17,161 nt of DNA from Psychrilyobacter sp. (GTDB taxonomy: Bacteria > Fusobacteriota > Fusobacteriia > Fusobacteriales > Fusobacteriaceae): assembly GCA_030621995.1 (NCBI GenBank), contig JAUXGP010000007.1, forward strand, positions 1 through 17,161. Direction: 5' to 3'. The stretch's first letter is position 1, and every line of letters begins with the position of its first letter. Shown one piece after another: positions 15,374 to 17,161 of the stretch. The position numbers were made by a program, and so were the translations under genes. The notes beneath the pieces were generated by a model, which had not been told where the DNA came from, did no database searches, and was given only the letters and a program-made list of their open reading frames with translations.

Positions 15374-16039
15374 TTATTTTTCTCCGATGGCATCTACAGG
15401 ACAAACTACAATACAGTCTCCGCATACATCACACTTTCTGCTGTCAATAACATAATCCTTGTTGATCTTATCGATGGCTTTAAAGGAACATTTTCTAAAA
15501 CAATTTCCGCATCTTATGCAGTTATCTTTGATCTTAAGACCAAAGACTTTGTGACTGAAACCGTTAAAAGAGAAGCTTGTTCGGAGTAATTTATGGTCAC
15601 GGAACTTAGTTTCAAAATCATAATCGAAAACTTCACCCTTACCTCTGTATAGGACAAAAATTCTAAGAGCAGAATATTTTTCGGCATCTTTGATTCCTAC
15701 ATCAAATAATTCTTTGTTTATAGTTTTGTTCACAATCTCTTCCAGGGGAATTTCTTTGATATCTCCCGTTACCCTCATTGAATATCCTGGTTCAAATTCC
15801 GGCAGTCCGTCCTCTCCGTGGGTAATTGCTGTCGATCCATTCAAACCGCATACAGAGACCTTTTTCTCCTTCTTCATCTGCTTATAAAAAGGCTTGGGGA
15901 ACATTACCCTGAAGTATAACCCCTTGTCATCATAAGCAAAAAAATGTGCTATTCTTGTTTCCGGGTACCCTTCATTGATTGTAGCAAATGTTAGAGATCC
16001 GATTGCATCGAACTTTTCATAAATTTCTTTGATATTCAT
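15374..16039 (-). CDS. FMN-binding split-barrel (PNPOx-like) protein fused to a 2x[4Fe-4S] ferredoxin
   Basis: This 221-residue protein joins an N-terminal pyridoxamine-phosphate-oxidase-like flavin-binding barrel (about residues 1-145) to a C-terminal ferredoxin with two full clusters (Cys174, 177, 180, 184 and Cys203, 206, 209, 213). The barrel begins with the familiar pattern GSLTFATINEGYPETRIAHF and includes a later GYSMRVTGDI strand. It is probably a cytoplasmic flavin/iron-sulfur electron-transfer protein; the substrate is not known. The ATG at 16039 follows an AAGGAGG site. It lies 27 bases downstream of the nhaC-like gene, so the two are probably cotranscribed, and the lipoprotein gene follows. 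A true PNPOx role in vitamin B6 synthesis is unlikely, because the fused ferredoxin is characteristic of redox proteins. Confidence 0.85.
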   Translation of the reverse strand: MNIKEIYEKFDAIGSLTFATINEGYPETRIAHFFAYDDKGLYFRVMFPKPFYKQMKKEKKVSVCGLNGSTAITHGEDGLPEFEPGYSMRVTGDIKEIPLEEIVNKTINKELFDVGIKDAEKYSALRIFVLYRGKGEVFDYDFETKFRDHKLLRTSFSFNGFSHKVFGLKIKDNCIRCGNCFRKCSFKAIDKINKDYVIDSRKCDVCGDCIVVCPVDAIGEK

Positions 16040-16066
16040 CTTATCCTCCTTGTAAATTTATATATT

Positions 16067-17161
16067 TTATATGAGAAGTACTCCCATTATTAAAAATCCT
16101 GCCATTGAAAGTCCCCCTGATATGAGAGCATAGGGAATCTGAGTTTTTACGTGGTTCATCACAGGTACCTCTGAAATCATAGAGGCTAAGATTGTAGAAT
16201 CCGATATGGGGGAACAGTGATCTCCGAAAACAGCACTGGATACAACGGCTCCTATTATCAGATGGATATCTACACCTAGTTTTGCAGCCATGGGGATGGC
16301 GATGGGAATAAGGATTGCAGTTGTTCCTCCGCTGGTTCCTGTAGCAAATGATATAATGGATCCTATCAGAAAAATCACTGCCGGTAATAGTATGGGATTC
16401 ATATCCGTACTCATTTCGGCTATATAGGAGCCTAAATTTAATTTCTCCATTAGGTTACTTAAGGCAAATGCTAAGACCAGTATAATTGTGATTTGAAGGA
16501 ACTTGGCCATTCCTTCTATACACCATTCTATATATACCTTGGGTTTTACTATTCCCTGAAATACATAGTAGATTCCGGTTAGTATCAAGGTTATTATTAT
16601 TCCGTTAAATATTGCATCGGCTCCATTCCCGGAAGACATATTCCCCTTTCCGGTGATATATAAAATCCCGAAAATACTTATTATTAAAAGAATTGTGGGA
16701 CAGATCATATTTCTTGCCCTTGGTTTTTTAGTATGATCATCTTTCTTTAAAGAGGTTTTTATAGTTGTTAAATCATCGGCTATAAAACTGCTCATAATCT
16801 TGAGATCTTTTCCTGTTATGATTGTGATTCCAACTAGGATTATTGCAAAGATACTATACAGCTGAAAGGGCAGTGATTTCAATACATAGACAAATGGATC
16901 TCCTGTGATAGTTCCAGTAGAAATTTGGGAGCCTATCATGGTCATAAGAAATGCCCCTGCGGCATTCAGGGGGAAAAGCCAAGCTACAGAAGAGGATGTA
17001 GATACCTCCGGAAACTTCTATTATATGCACAAATGACCCGATCATCAGGCAGAATAATATTGATCGAACAGCCCATCCATTTAAGAAAACATCTGCGATA
17101 CTGTTTAATCCTATGAAAACACTCTGTCCGTAATAGCTTAAGATTAAGCCGGAAGAAATAA
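16067..17161 (-). pseudogene. nhaC: NhaC-family Na+/H+ antiporter, 5' part outside window, with an apparent frameshift
   Basis: The C-terminal 300 or so residues encode a polytopic membrane protein with NhaC-family marks, above all GDHCSPISDSTILASM and a SFATGTSGGTTAILIPIAIP helix. The frame of this part ends upstream at a TAG near 17018. Homologous sequence continues from the window edge in another frame (GLILSSYYGQSVFIGLN, later CLMIGSFVHIIEVSGGIY) and joins at about 16990-17003, where removing one base gives a smooth GGIY-SSVAWLFPLNAAGAF. So either the gene carries a one-base insertion or the sequence has an error there. The ATG at 16945 is an internal codon, not the true start. If functional, the protein would exchange sodium for protons across the inner membrane. 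It appears to lead the operon containing the split-barrel protein. Confidence 0.8.

Noticed and set aside
16854..17045. A separate small minus-strand gene
   Set aside because: Its first part is antiporter sequence before the frameshift, and its later part is out of frame with the homology.
1..17161. CRISPR array, insertion sequence, prophage, rRNA or tRNA gene
   Set aside because: I saw no regularly spaced repeats, transposase motifs with terminal repeats, phage genes or recognisable structural RNA sequence. The only long repeat is the SnoaL duplication.

Overview
The window is AT-rich DNA from an anaerobic, fermentative, diderm-like bacterium. I place it, with moderate confidence and by inference only, near marine Fusobacteriota such as Psychrilyobacter, Ilyobacter or Propionigenium. 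The grounds are the low GC content, strong purine-rich ribosome binding sites, a selenocysteine formate dehydrogenase beside an [FeFe] hydrogenase, tungstate uptake, and an NhaC-type sodium antiporter. There is no rRNA, tRNA, CRISPR array or insertion sequence.

Layout. (1) 1-369: the 3' end of a TVP38/TMEM64 (VTT domain) membrane protein, closed by a perfect terminator. (2) 469-3897, plus strand: an operon resembling E. coli ynjB-ynjC-ynjF. It encodes a lipoprotein solute-binding protein, two permease halves and a CDP-alcohol phosphatidyltransferase. The YnjD-type ATPase is missing, and the second permease half has no normal start codon. (3) 3968-5929, minus strand: a glycogen debranching enzyme, convergent with the operon across a shared terminator. 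(4) 6149-12926: a formate and molybdenum/tungsten-cofactor region. Minus-strand fdhD-tupA diverges from plus-strand fdhF-hydA, and minus-strand mobA converges on hydA. fdhF is one 890-residue selenoprotein gene whose in-frame TGA at 8972-8974 is followed by a bacterial SECIS hairpin. hydA overlaps its stop by one base.

(5) 12997-17161, minus strand: a frameshifted nhaC-like antiporter gene, an FMN split-barrel protein with two [4Fe-4S] clusters, and a two-domain SnoaL/NTF2-like lipoprotein. Beside these lies a decayed second copy of the last two genes: a stand-alone 65-residue ferredoxin and a broken SnoaL-like pseudogene.

How the genes work together. TupA captures tungstate, MobA adds the nucleotide to the pterin cofactor, and FdhD sulfurates it. 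FdhF then interconverts formate and CO2, and HydA interconverts protons and H2. FdhF and HydA carry homologous N-terminal iron-sulfur electron-transfer modules, and no diaphorase or small ferredoxin subunit lies between them. This suggests a compact two-gene formate-hydrogen lyase or CO2 reductase (inference). The duplicated ferredoxin/SnoaL block is the least explained part of the window.
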